This document shows, in pieces, positions 38,453 to 46,558 of a stretch of 64,000 nt of DNA. The notes beneath the pieces were generated by a model. It ran no database searches. It had not been told where the DNA came from and saw nothing but the letters and a program-made list of their open reading frames with translations. Made by a program: the position numbers and the translations under genes. Numbering within the stretch: the first letter of the stretch is position 1; every line of letters begins with the position of its first letter. Origin of the DNA: Candidatus Kapaibacterium sp. (GTDB taxonomy: Bacteria; Bacteroidota; Ignavibacteria; Kapaibacteriales; UBA2268); the NCBI GenBank assembly GCA_937927515.1, contig CALBDO010000032.1, forward strand, positions 1 to 64,000. Direction: 5' to 3'.

Positions 38453-39221
38453 ATTTTTTCTCCTCAAAATTACTTTTTATTGGATTGATTTGACTTACAT
38501 CGTCGTAAATTCTTTTTAATCCATATGATTGCAAATTACTTTCAAATGAATTGTTAGAAATAGTACGAAAATGATTAAAAAGTTCTCTAATTTTCTTTTC
38601 GATTTCGTCCGGGTTATCCAGCAAAAAGCCAGCAACAATCAGGATTAATCCACCAAAGATGTAAAACAATCCTAACCCAGCGAAAGTTAATACTGAATAA
38701 ACAATGAAAATAAAAATTATTTGTGGCAAAAGTACTCTAACAAATTCCCATGTACTCAGGGGAAATACCCTGTTGCCAAAAGCATCCACAATTAGGTAGG
38801 AATCGTAAACATAAAATCCAAAAAGAATTAATTTTAACAAACCAAGGGATGTTAAGATAGGCCTAAAAATTTTACGTTGCAGTTCTCTTTTGTATGTGTT
38901 GGTGGACAATCCACCGCTAGCCAAAATAGCCATGGTAGCATCAAAAAGGGTAAAAATTAGTGCTAGCGATGAGGGAGGAACTCTAATAATCTTTGCAAGA
39001 TATTGTAGTGTTTGGTGCGAGACAAAAAAGTCGAACACAAGAACAATGGAACAAGCGATTCCATAGATGAGATAGGTTGCTTTTTTTTCAGAGAAAAATT
39101 CGTTGAACTCACTTTTTTTCTTCTCATATTTTTCTCTTGCTTTCCGAGCTTTAAGTAATTTTTCGTTTTTTTGAAGTATTTTGTCGCTAATTTCTCGTAA
39201 TTCTCGATAACTGTCTACCAT
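38439..39221 (-). CDS. Five-helix membrane protein with N-terminal coiled coil, unknown function
   Basis: First gene of the unknown operon, 260 residues. Residues 1-45 are charged and probably coiled-coil (LLKARKAREKYEKKKSEF). About five transmembrane helices follow, near 50-70, 80-100, 118-138, 150-172 and 176-196, including LIFTLFDATMAILASGG. The C-terminal 60 residues are soluble with NPDEIEKKIRELFNHF. I recognise no family. A well-formed TAnnTTTG promoter lies upstream. The overlap with the next gene and the shared direction of all three suggest a membrane complex, with this protein as the integral component. Confidence 0.65.
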   Translation of the reverse strand: MVDSYRELREISDKILQKNEKLLKARKAREKYEKKKSEFNEFFSEKKATYLIYGIACSIVLVFDFFVSHQTLQYLAKIIRVPPSSLALIFTLFDATMAILASGGLSTNTYKRELQRKIFRPILTSLGLLKLILFGFYVYDSYLIVDAFGNRVFPLSTWEFVRVLLPQIIFIFIVYSVLTFAGLGLFYIFGGLILIVAGFLLDNPDEIEKKIRELFNHFRTISNNSFESNLQSYGLKRIYDDVSQINPIKSNFEEKKYEQN

Positions 39222-39594
39222 AATTGTGCCTTTATTTACACATAATTATTTTTTATGTCTAAAACAAAAATATAAAAAAAATCTTTTCCTTGCAAGTTAA
39301 CGAATTTATATTTATTAATTATTGAGGCAGTTCTTCTAAAAATTTATTAAAGCTTGGTGATTATTATAATTTCAAGCTAATAGGTAAATTTATGTTTAAT
39401 AAACTAAACCAAATTTTCTAAATGAATTAATGTATTTAGATTAAGAGCATATTTAGCATTATCCAAGAACACATTTAAAAGTTAAATAAAGAAGAAGGTA
39501 TTAAAATGAGTTTAAGAAATAATTAGGTTAATTATCCATTTCATTTCTATTTCAAATACTGTAAAATAAGGTCGCAGTTCAATTGTAATTTAAA
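39222..39594. other. 373-bp A/T-rich gap without a convincing gene
   Basis: Holds the promoter of the unknown three-gene operon (39265-39295). A six-residue reading frame (ATG 39505 to TAG 39525) follows an SD-like AAGAAGGT on the plus strand but has no plausible product. An 18-bp perfect palindrome, TTGTAATTTAAATTACAA (39583-39600), covers the lpxD stop codon and could help end transcription on the minus strand. No tRNA or other structured RNA was seen. Confidence 0.6.
39265..39295 (-). promoter_or_regulatory. Promoter of the unknown three-gene operon (TTG-N20-TATTTTTG)
   Basis: On the minus strand a TTG (39293-39295) is followed after 20 nt by TATTTTTG (39265-39272). Both the boxes and the spacing agree with the Bacteroidota -33/-7 promoter model. 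The start codon at 39221 is 43 nt further. Among the boxes listed here it has the best -33 element. Confidence 0.5.
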
Positions 39595-40653
39595 TTACAA
39601 ATCTATTCCGAATTGTTCCTTTAATACTCTTTTCAGCTTTTCAAATTCTTTAAGAAGTTCCGGTAGTTGTTGGGTCGACATTAAAATTTTGAATGCTTCA
39701 ACTTTTTTCCTCGGTGGTGCTCCGAAATAAACCCCACTTTCTGTTATGGACTTTGCAACACCCGATTTTGCCTCCAAGACCACGTCGTCGGCTATCTCGA
39801 TATGACCAGCGATACCAACTTGGCCTGCGAGTCTGTTCCTTTTACCGATTTTAGTACTTCCGGAAATCCCAACTTGCGCTGCCATTGCGGTATTTTCTCC
39901 AATGTGCACATTGTGCGCAATTTGTACAAGATTGTCGATTTTTACACCATCCTCGATTACTGTACTTCCAACAATAGCTCTATCTATTGTTGTATTTGCT
40001 CCGATTTCGACATTATTCCCAATAACAACATTACCCAACTGGGGAATTTTGGTATAACTACCATCTTTGTTCTCAATAAATCCGAATCCATCGGAACCTA
40101 TTACAGCCCCGGCATGTATGATGCAATTGTCGCCTATAACCGTGTTGTAATAGCATACAACATTAGAATGTATTAAACAATTTGCTCCAATTCTGACATT
40201 ATCGTATAAAGTGACATTTGGTAGGAGAATTGTATTTTCCCCAATTATGCAATTTTTACCGATTACAACATTTTCTCCAATAAAAGCTGATTTCGCTATG
40301 CTTGTTCCTTCTCCAATAATGGCACTTGGGTGTACAAAGGAGTTAAATTGTTTGTAATAAGTATCATTTAGAACAAGAAGTTGATAAAAAGATTGATAGG
40401 GATTATCTACTTTGATGAAAGCTTGTTTATTATTTTGCTCAGTTGGTGTAAAAGTTCTTGGTACAAGGATGCAAGTTGCTTTTGTTGCTTGCAAGTGTTT
40501 TAGATACCTTGTATCAAAATAAAATGTTAGGTCACCTTCTTCCGCATATTCAATCCTGTTTAAACGATAAATTTCCAAGAAACCGTTTCCTATAAGTTCA
40601 CCACCTAATATGGAAGCAATTTCATTACACGTCGTGGGTTTGTTTAATTCCAT
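39595..40653 (-). CDS. lpxD: UDP-3-O-(3-hydroxyacyl)glucosamine N-acyltransferase LpxD
   Basis: Adds the second 3-hydroxyacyl chain in lipid A synthesis, in the cytoplasm. The N-terminal nucleotide-binding domain ([23 protein letters not shown]) is followed from about residue 105 by left-handed beta-helix hexapeptide repeats ([27 protein letters not shown]). The catalytic histidine lies in QIAHNVHIG and the family signature [13 protein letters not shown] is present. 352 residues, normal. Last gene of the purB-to-lpxD operon; lpxD after bamA and skp is a common arrangement. Evidence that the cell makes lipid A-type lipopolysaccharide. Confidence 0.96.
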   Translation of the reverse strand: MELNKPTTCNEIASILGGELIGNGFLEIYRLNRIEYAEEGDLTFYFDTRYLKHLQATKATCILVPRTFTPTEQNNKQAFIKVDNPYQSFYQLLVLNDTYYKQFNSFVHPSAIIGEGTSIAKSAFIGENVVIGKNCIIGENTILLPNVTLYDNVRIGANCLIHSNVVCYYNTVIGDNCIIHAGAVIGSDGFGFIENKDGSYTKIPQLGNVVIGNNVEIGANTTIDRAIVGSTVIEDGVKIDNLVQIAHNVHIGENTAMAAQVGISGSTKIGKRNRLAGQVGIAGHIEIADDVVLEAKSGVAKSITESGVYFGAPPRKKVEAFKILMSTQQLPELLKEFEKLKRVLKEQFGIDL

Positions 40654-40668
40654 AGATTGTATATGAAC

Positions 40669-41352
40669 CTATTTTTCCTCCTGTTCACTCGGATTCATTG
40701 GTTGCTTTTGCTGTTCTTTCTCTAGTTCTAATTCTTGTTTGGAGGTTCTTCTTTTTTTACGCTGTGTAGATGGAGTTTCAACTTTGACTTGGTTCCGAGG
40801 GTCTTTCGAGATTTTTTCTTGTAATTCTTTTTCCATCTGTGATACGTCTACACCAAGTTCTCGTAGGACCTTGAGAGTTAGGTCGTATTTGTAATTAACA
40901 TATGCAAGAGGATTTGTGCTTTTATCCCAAATTATGTCGAAACCATTTTCTGCAGCAACTTTTTGAACAGCGGCATAAATTTTGTCTTCAATTGGTTGCA
41001 TAATTGTTTTAACTACCATATCATATTCACCGCCAGGTTCGAATTTTTTGCGTGAATATGTTAATTTTGCAACTGTTAAGTCCTCGAGTTCTTTTTCTTT
41101 CAGTCTTTTCTCTTCGTCTGTCCAGATTAAACGATTCTTGTTGATTTCAAATTTAAGATTTTCAATACGCTGTTCCATGTCTTCCAGGTCGCGTTTCCAT
41201 TCTTCAACGATGGAACGTATTCTTTGCTCGGCTTGTTTGGCTTCGGGAAACTTCTCTCTAATTACATCCGAGGCAATAAAAGCAACTCTTTGCGGATAAA
41301 GCACCTCGATGCTTGAAAATAAAAAAAGCAGATACAAAAAGATTTTACTCAT
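40669..41352 (-). CDS. OmpH/Skp family periplasmic chaperone, long charged tail
   Basis: Periplasmic holdase for unfolded outer-membrane proteins. Signal peptide (MSKIFLYLLFLFSSIEVLYPQ), then FIASDVIREKFPEAKQAEQR, a long coiled-coil arm rich in E, K and R, and the closing strand FDIIWDKSTNPLAYVN. An unusual extra tail of about 50 residues, rich in K, E, Q and P (QRKKRRTSKQELELEKEQQK), has no counterpart in E. coli Skp. ATG at 41352 is preferred over one at 41382 because the signal peptide starts there. Second of two tandem ompH genes, 32 bp after the first. Confidence 0.88.
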   Translation of the reverse strand: MSKIFLYLLFLFSSIEVLYPQRVAFIASDVIREKFPEAKQAEQRIRSIVEEWKRDLEDMEQRIENLKFEINKNRLIWTDEEKRLKEKELEDLTVAKLTYSRKKFEPGGEYDMVVKTIMQPIEDKIYAAVQKVAAENGFDIIWDKSTNPLAYVNYKYDLTLKVLRELGVDVSQMEKELQEKISKDPRNQVKVETPSTQRKKRRTSKQELELEKEQQKQPMNPSEQEEK

Positions 41353-41384
41353 TAATGCACAATTTAAGAATTTGTAAAACAAAA

Positions 41385-41921
41385 TTATTTAAGGCCACGT
41401 TTAATCTTGTCCAAAACTTTATACGTTATATCTAAGTTATCTTCGGAGAATAGAAGATTTCCCTTGTCAAATACAATTGTTAAATTTTCTTCCTTAGCTA
41501 CTAATTGAATAGCAGATTTTACTTTGCTTCTAATTGGTTCGAGGAATTCGTCGCGTTTATTTTGAATTTCGTTCAACTTCTCGTTGTAAAATTGTTGCAT
41601 TTTTTGTTGTTCTTCTAAAAGAGCTTGTTCTTGCTTTTGTTGCTGGTCTGCAGGCATCATACTTTTTTGCTTTTGGTAATTATCTAATTTCTTCTGGAAA
41701 GATTCCTGCATTTTCATGAGGGTATCTTGCAAGTTCTTCTGCATTTCTTTCAGTTTTGTATCGGCTTCTTTCGCTTCGGGAAGTTGTTCCACAATTAGAT
41801 TAACATCCACAACACCGAACATTGGTTTACTTTGAGAGGTGGACTTTGGTTGAGAATGTGCTAAAAAAATAACATTAAAAGCGAAGAAAACGGACAACGA
41901 TAAAACCTTTAGATATTTCAT
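41385..41921 (-). CDS. OmpH/Skp family periplasmic chaperone
   Basis: 178 residues, the more typical of two tandem Skp-like chaperones. Signal peptide (about 1-23, ending FLAHSQ), FGVVDVNLIVEQLPEAKEAD, a Q/K/E-rich helical arm (about residues 60-130) and the conserved final part VAKEENLTIVFDKGNLLF. A good Shine-Dalgarno GGAGG precedes the ATG. Lies directly after bamA in the operon, as in most Gram-negative genomes. Two paralogues may form hetero-oligomers or serve different client sets, which the sequence cannot settle. Confidence 0.92.
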   Translation of the reverse strand: MKYLKVLSLSVFFAFNVIFLAHSQPKSTSQSKPMFGVVDVNLIVEQLPEAKEADTKLKEMQKNLQDTLMKMQESFQKKLDNYQKQKSMMPADQQQKQEQALLEEQQKMQQFYNEKLNEIQNKRDEFLEPIRSKVKSAIQLVAKEENLTIVFDKGNLLFSEDNLDITYKVLDKIKRGLK

Positions 41922-41975
41922 AAAACCTCCAAATAAATTTGATAACTAAATCAATAAAACTTCAAAATTACAAAA

Positions 41976-44324
41976 TTATTGACCAATATGGAAAAGAAAT
42001 TTCCAACCAGAAATTTGACCTGTATCGTCGGTTTTATCGAAACCGTAACCATAACTAAATCCAATTATGCCAATAGCTTGTAGAAATATTTGTACACCGA
42101 CACCGGCAGAGCGTTTCAAATTAAATGGGTCGGTTCGACTAAGGTCATTCCACACATTTCCAGCTTCGGCAAAGCCATAGAAATAAATTGGCATTGGGTC
42201 CAGACTTAGTGCAAATCGTAATTCAGCAAAATGGCGAGCTAAGACCTTTCCACCTCCTCTTGGTCCAATCGATTGGTCGGGATATCCTCTAAGAGGCGTT
42301 ACCGGGAAACCACTACTTAACCCAGTCCCACCCATAAAGAACAATTCAATGGGGTTAATAGTTGTGTCAGACTTTATTCCAGTAATATAACCCCAGCTTG
42401 AAGTAACATTGAGAGCAACCCGTGGCAAATCGTTAATTTTCAGAACTGTTTGGTTAATTTCAAAACGAAGCTGGGTCTTGAAAAAGTCTGTTGTTCCAAT
42501 TCCAAAAGAGCCAAGAGCCAAGTCGTTCGACCAACTAAATCTTGAACCGCTTGTTGGGAAAAAGATATTATCTAAGCTGATTCGAGATATAGATTCTGAA
42601 ATAGTAAATTCAGTAGTTACACCAGGACGATAGTAATTCGAATACCCAGAGCCAACGTTGTTTCTTTGAATGCGAATCCCACCGTCTATTCGGAAATAAT
42701 CATCGGGCCAGCGAAGTCTTCTTCCGAGATTAATTCCAAGCCCAGTTCTTCTTAAATCGATTGGATTAAAGATTATCCTCGTGTCGTACAAATTAAAGCC
42801 AAGAGTTGTTGGTTCGTCAAACAGCCAAGGCTCGGTAAATCCAAGCGCAATGGTTCGATAACGATTTGCTTGTCCAAACTCAAGATTGAAATTAAAAAGC
42901 TGGCCGGCACCACCTTTTAATGGCTCTAACAATGAAAAGTTGTTGAAAGAAAATCCAATAGCGCCAGTCAATCCAAAAGAACCAGCAAATCCAATCGAAG
43001 CATTGAATGTATCTGTGGAGCGCTCTTCTACATGGTAAACAATATCAACTTTCGTGTTGTCAACCATTTTGACATCAGGTCGCAATGTTTCTGGATTAAA
43101 ATAATTAAGTAAGCCAAGTGCTCTCACACTTTTGATAATTGCCGAGCGGTTGAAATAATCTCCTGGGTAGGTATAAAGTTCTCTTCGAATGACTTTGTCC
43201 TTGGTTTTGTTATTTCCAACGATTTCCACTCTTCGGATTGTTACTCTATTCCCTTCGTATATTCTGATGAATAAATCAAGAGAATCGGGTTCTACTCTTA
43301 CTTCTTGGACTTCATTCCTTGCGAAAAGGTATCCATTGTCGAAATATAAACTCATCGCATCTGTATTTTCCTTGTTTCCATTAAGGTTTTGTTGTAACTT
43401 CTCTAAGTTGTAAGTTTCACCTTTAGTTATATCGAGCCGTCGCTGTAAAGCTTCGCTAGGGAAAATGGTGTTTCCAAGAAAATAAATATTTCTAATGAAG
43501 TATTTCTTCCCTTCATTGATGAAAATTTTAATGTGTACAACTTTTTCCTCGTCATCAAAAATGACTGTATCACCGAGTATTTCGAAATCAATGAAACCTT
43601 TATTTCTGCAATATTTAATTAGGAGCTCTTTATCGTTTTCATATGCGTTTGGTTCAAATTTGGCAGAGCGCCAGAATTGCCACCATCTTTTGGTTTTGGT
43701 TTCGTCAAAAGCGCTTGCTAATTCGTCGCTGGTCAAATTTTTATTTCCTTCGAAAATGATAGATTTTACCTTGTATTTAAACCCCTCGTCAATTTCGATA
43801 ACAAGACGCAGAAAGTTTTGTGTGTCGGTTGGTATCAAGTTTGCTTTTATGTTCGCAAAAGGAAGTCCTTCATCTTTGTATTTTCTTTTAATTCTTTGTT
43901 GAATTTGATAGACCTCGTATGGCGAAATTATCTCACCTCGATTTTTGTTAATTACTTTCAGCAAATCCTCGCGAGAAACTTTTTTATTGTTTTGAATAAT
44001 AATATCACTCAGTCTTGGATTCTCCTTGACTTTAATTGTAAGAAATATAGAGTTGCCAGATATCCTATCAACCAAGATTTGAACATCAGAAAATTGCTTT
44101 CTGCTCCAAAGATTTTTTATGGCTTTTTGTAGTTTTGAATCGAAAGGGTATGTTATCTCTTCTCCTCGATTTAAGCCGGAGATAGAGATTATTGTTTGAG
44201 GGTCGGAATATATATTCCCTTCGACAGTGATATCGGCGATGAAATATGTTTGTTTTGTCTGTGGTAAAATCTCGAAACTTACAAAAACTAAGAAAAATAG
44301 ACTCAAAAAAGCGTATCTGTTCAT
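41976..44324 (-). CDS. bamA: Outer-membrane protein assembly factor BamA
   Basis: Core Omp85 subunit of the beta-barrel assembly machine. Signal peptide (about 1-20), five POTRA domains up to about residue 425 (for example ITVEGNIYSDPQTI and RVEIVGNNKTKDKVIRREL), and a C-terminal barrel with FNNFSLLEPLKGGAGQL, LGFTEPWLFDEPTTLG and the L6 loop signature LRGYPDQSIGPRGGG. Ends in FHIGQ. 782 residues, normal. Its ATG overlaps the uppS stop by 4 bp. Essential for insertion of the TonB receptors and other barrels in this window. Confidence 0.96.
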   Translation of the reverse strand: MNRYAFLSLFFLVFVSFEILPQTKQTYFIADITVEGNIYSDPQTIISISGLNRGEEITYPFDSKLQKAIKNLWSRKQFSDVQILVDRISGNSIFLTIKVKENPRLSDIIIQNNKKVSREDLLKVINKNRGEIISPYEVYQIQQRIKRKYKDEGLPFANIKANLIPTDTQNFLRLVIEIDEGFKYKVKSIIFEGNKNLTSDELASAFDETKTKRWWQFWRSAKFEPNAYENDKELLIKYCRNKGFIDFEILGDTVIFDDEEKVVHIKIFINEGKKYFIRNIYFLGNTIFPSEALQRRLDITKGETYNLEKLQQNLNGNKENTDAMSLYFDNGYLFARNEVQEVRVEPDSLDLFIRIYEGNRVTIRRVEIVGNNKTKDKVIRRELYTYPGDYFNRSAIIKSVRALGLLNYFNPETLRPDVKMVDNTKVDIVYHVEERSTDTFNASIGFAGSFGLTGAIGFSFNNFSLLEPLKGGAGQLFNFNLEFGQANRYRTIALGFTEPWLFDEPTTLGFNLYDTRIIFNPIDLRRTGLGINLGRRLRWPDDYFRIDGGIRIQRNNVGSGYSNYYRPGVTTEFTISESISRISLDNIFFPTSGSRFSWSNDLALGSFGIGTTDFFKTQLRFEINQTVLKINDLPRVALNVTSSWGYITGIKSDTTINPIELFFMGGTGLSSGFPVTPLRGYPDQSIGPRGGGKVLARHFAELRFALSLDPMPIYFYGFAEAGNVWNDLSRTDPFNLKRSAGVGVQIFLQAIGIIGFSYGYGFDKTDDTGQISGWKFLFHIGQ

Positions 44325-45142
44325 TTCTTTATTAAAATATTTTCGTTTATGTTTTTAACTTCATCCTCTTTTAATTGTGCAGAGATTTTGCCAAATCTTC
44401 GTTCTCGTCGTGAGTAATCTTTGATTGCATGATATAAATCTTCGCGACGAAATTCTGGCCAATATTTGTTTGAAATATAAATTTCCGAATATGCTGATTC
44501 CCAAAGAAGGAAGTTGCTTAAGCGCATTTCTCCGCTGGTTCTAATAATTAAGTCTGGGTCTGGCAATTGAGCAGTTTGTAAGTATGTCGAGAAAAGTTCC
44601 TCGGTAATGTCTTCTGGAGAGATTTTTCCATTTCGAATATCGTGGGAAATCATTTGTACGGCGCGGACTATGTCCCAGCGGCCACTATAACTTAGAGCTA
44701 ATGTCAATGTTAGCCCAGTATTTTTGGCAGTTATTTCAATTGCCTCGAAGAGAAGTCTTTGTACTTTCTTTGGAAGAGAACTTATTTTACCAATGGCAAG
44801 TAATCGAACATTATTTGCGTGTAATTCTTTGAGCTCTTTCTTTAAATAGAATTCTAACAAATTCATCAAGACTCCTACCTCGCTGGAGGGTCTTTTCCAG
44901 TTTTCCAAAGAGAAGGCATAAAGGGTTAAATAAGATATGCCAAGTTGTGCGCATGCTTTAACAATATCACGAACACTGTCTATTCCCTGTTTGTGCCCTT
45001 CGGTCCTTGTGAGCCCGTGTTCCAATGCCCACCTTCCATTACCATCCATGATTATTCCAATGTGTCTTGGAATTTTGTAATTCTTTAAAATTTCTTCTTG
45101 TTTGCCTAAATCTAAAGCTGATTGCTCGGTATACCAATTCAT
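44321..45142 (-). CDS. uppS: Isoprenyl transferase (undecaprenyl diphosphate synthase)
   Basis: Cis-prenyltransferase making the C55 lipid carrier for peptidoglycan and surface polysaccharides. HIGIIMDGNGRWA near residue 28 holds the catalytic aspartate; LTLYAFSLENWKRP near 78 and DPDLIIRTSGEMRLSNFLLW near 195 complete the active site; SRRERRFG closes the conserved region. 273 residues. It precedes bamA with a 4-bp overlap, a neighbourhood seen in Bacteroidota and Chlorobi, and follows the transporter gene by 6 bp. Confidence 0.97.
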   Translation of the reverse strand: MNWYTEQSALDLGKQEEILKNYKIPRHIGIIMDGNGRWALEHGLTRTEGHKQGIDSVRDIVKACAQLGISYLTLYAFSLENWKRPSSEVGVLMNLLEFYLKKELKELHANNVRLLAIGKISSLPKKVQRLLFEAIEITAKNTGLTLTLALSYSGRWDIVRAVQMISHDIRNGKISPEDITEELFSTYLQTAQLPDPDLIIRTSGEMRLSNFLLWESAYSEIYISNKYWPEFRREDLYHAIKDYSRRERRFGKISAQLKEDEVKNINENILIKK

Positions 45143-45148
45143 TATAAT

Positions 45149-46546
45149 CTATTTTTTACCTTGTTTATTGACTATTATCTTGTCATTATATTTTTTAAAC
45201 ATATAAACGGTAAATATTCCCACCAAGCCAATAAAAATAAAAGGTGTCCAGAAAACGTACGGTTTGAAATAATGCCAAAGTAGGAGAGTTGATTCTTTCG
45301 ATATGAAGAAATTATCCACACCTTGGTGGCTAATTTCTGTGTTTTTGTGGATTTCTAAATATTTCATTGCAAGTGAATATTTTTCTGCGAGTCCTTTGTA
45401 TAAATAACCAGCCGAAACTGCTCCTAATGTTAGTCCTAAAGTATAACTAATGCTTAATGAACCCAAGTAAGTCGATTTCCTATTAGAAGGTGCAATTTTA
45501 GAAACTAATTCCAAAATTTTGATATTAAATAATATTTCCCCAAAGGTATAAATAATCATTCCAAGAATTAAGTGCAAACCATTTATGGAAAAGGAACAAA
45601 AAGCAAGTCCTATTGTCACAAATGCTTGGCTTACAAATATCGAATAAAGGGAGTCTTTAGTAGAAAATACTTTTTGGAAAATTTGAGCAAAAGCGATAAC
45701 AATCACTGGATTTAGGATGTATATAAATTCATAAGAAATTCCTCTTCCGTAGCTTGTTAGCATTGTAAACTCTTTCGATAGCCCCAGAAATTGAGCAATA
45801 TTAGAGGTATCAATCCAATCCACGATGTAGTTGGGCAGGGTTTCGTAAAATTGCATATAAATTATTGCAAAACAGGTTGTGAAACAAAGTATAAAAAGCA
45901 TTCTTTTTTGTGTTATTAACTTAGCAATCTCGGTGATATTAACTTTACTGTTTTCGATTTTTTGGGAAGAATATATTTTTTCTCTATTCGGTATTTTCAA
46001 CAATGAATATGATAATAGTAGATTCAATATAGAGGTGATAAAACTACCCAAAAAAACGATATTCCAACCATACTGTTTTATATAATTTGAGAAAACTAAG
46101 GCAAATAAAAATGCCAGATTGTTAATGATAAGATAAACTGACCATACATTTTTTTTAGGGGATTGTGAAAGTAAACCTTGCAGTGAGGGTTTGAAACCAC
46201 CACTTCCAATGCCAACCAGAATGACAGAAGTAAGTAAAATCGGTATTGATTGGCTTAGAGAAAATGACAAATAGCCTAAAGAAATAAGTATAATACTTAA
46301 GAATATTGTTTTTTCTTGTGAAATTCTATCGGCAATAATGCCTGTGAAAATTGGTGTTACATTTTGGACAAGCGCCCAGGTAAAAAAAATCCACCCTTTT
46401 ACTTCTTGCCCTAAACCTAAAGCGTTCTCTATTCCTTTTTGTGAGATGTAAATAGGCAATTGAATGAGAACATTAAAATAGGAAAATCTTTCCAAAAATT
46501 GCAGTAATAATATAGCTGAAAGGTTGAAGCCTTTAAAGAAACTCAT
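45149..46546 (-). CDS. MFS/POT-like transporter
   Basis: Inner-membrane transporter of 465 residues with about twelve helices. The first helix has FLERFSYFNVLIQLPIY, resembling the ExxERF(x)Y region of proton-dependent oligopeptide transporters, and the loop between helices 2 and 3 has GIIADRISQEKTIFLS, a motif A equivalent. GIGSGGFKPSLQGLLSQ also fits the POT family. Substrate is unknown; peptides are possible. It lies between purB and uppS with very small gaps (12 and 6 bp), so it shares their transcript. A transporter in this position is unusual for the operon type and could supply cell-wall building blocks, which is inference. Confidence 0.8.
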   Translation of the reverse strand: MSFFKGFNLSAILLLQFLERFSYFNVLIQLPIYISQKGIENALGLGQEVKGWIFFTWALVQNVTPIFTGIIADRISQEKTIFLSIILISLGYLSFSLSQSIPILLTSVILVGIGSGGFKPSLQGLLSQSPKKNVWSVYLIINNLAFLFALVFSNYIKQYGWNIVFLGSFITSILNLLLSYSLLKIPNREKIYSSQKIENSKVNITEIAKLITQKRMLFILCFTTCFAIIYMQFYETLPNYIVDWIDTSNIAQFLGLSKEFTMLTSYGRGISYEFIYILNPVIVIAFAQIFQKVFSTKDSLYSIFVSQAFVTIGLAFCSFSINGLHLILGMIIYTFGEILFNIKILELVSKIAPSNRKSTYLGSLSISYTLGLTLGAVSAGYLYKGLAEKYSLAMKYLEIHKNTEISHQGVDNFFISKESTLLLWHYFKPYVFWTPFIFIGLVGIFTVYMFKKYNDKIIVNKQGKK

Positions 46547-46558
46547 TAGTAATTGGAT

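Noticed and set aside
44321-44324. Overlap of uppS and bamA as a possible frameshift
   Set aside because: A 4-bp start/stop overlap with full-length proteins on both sides is ordinary translational coupling.
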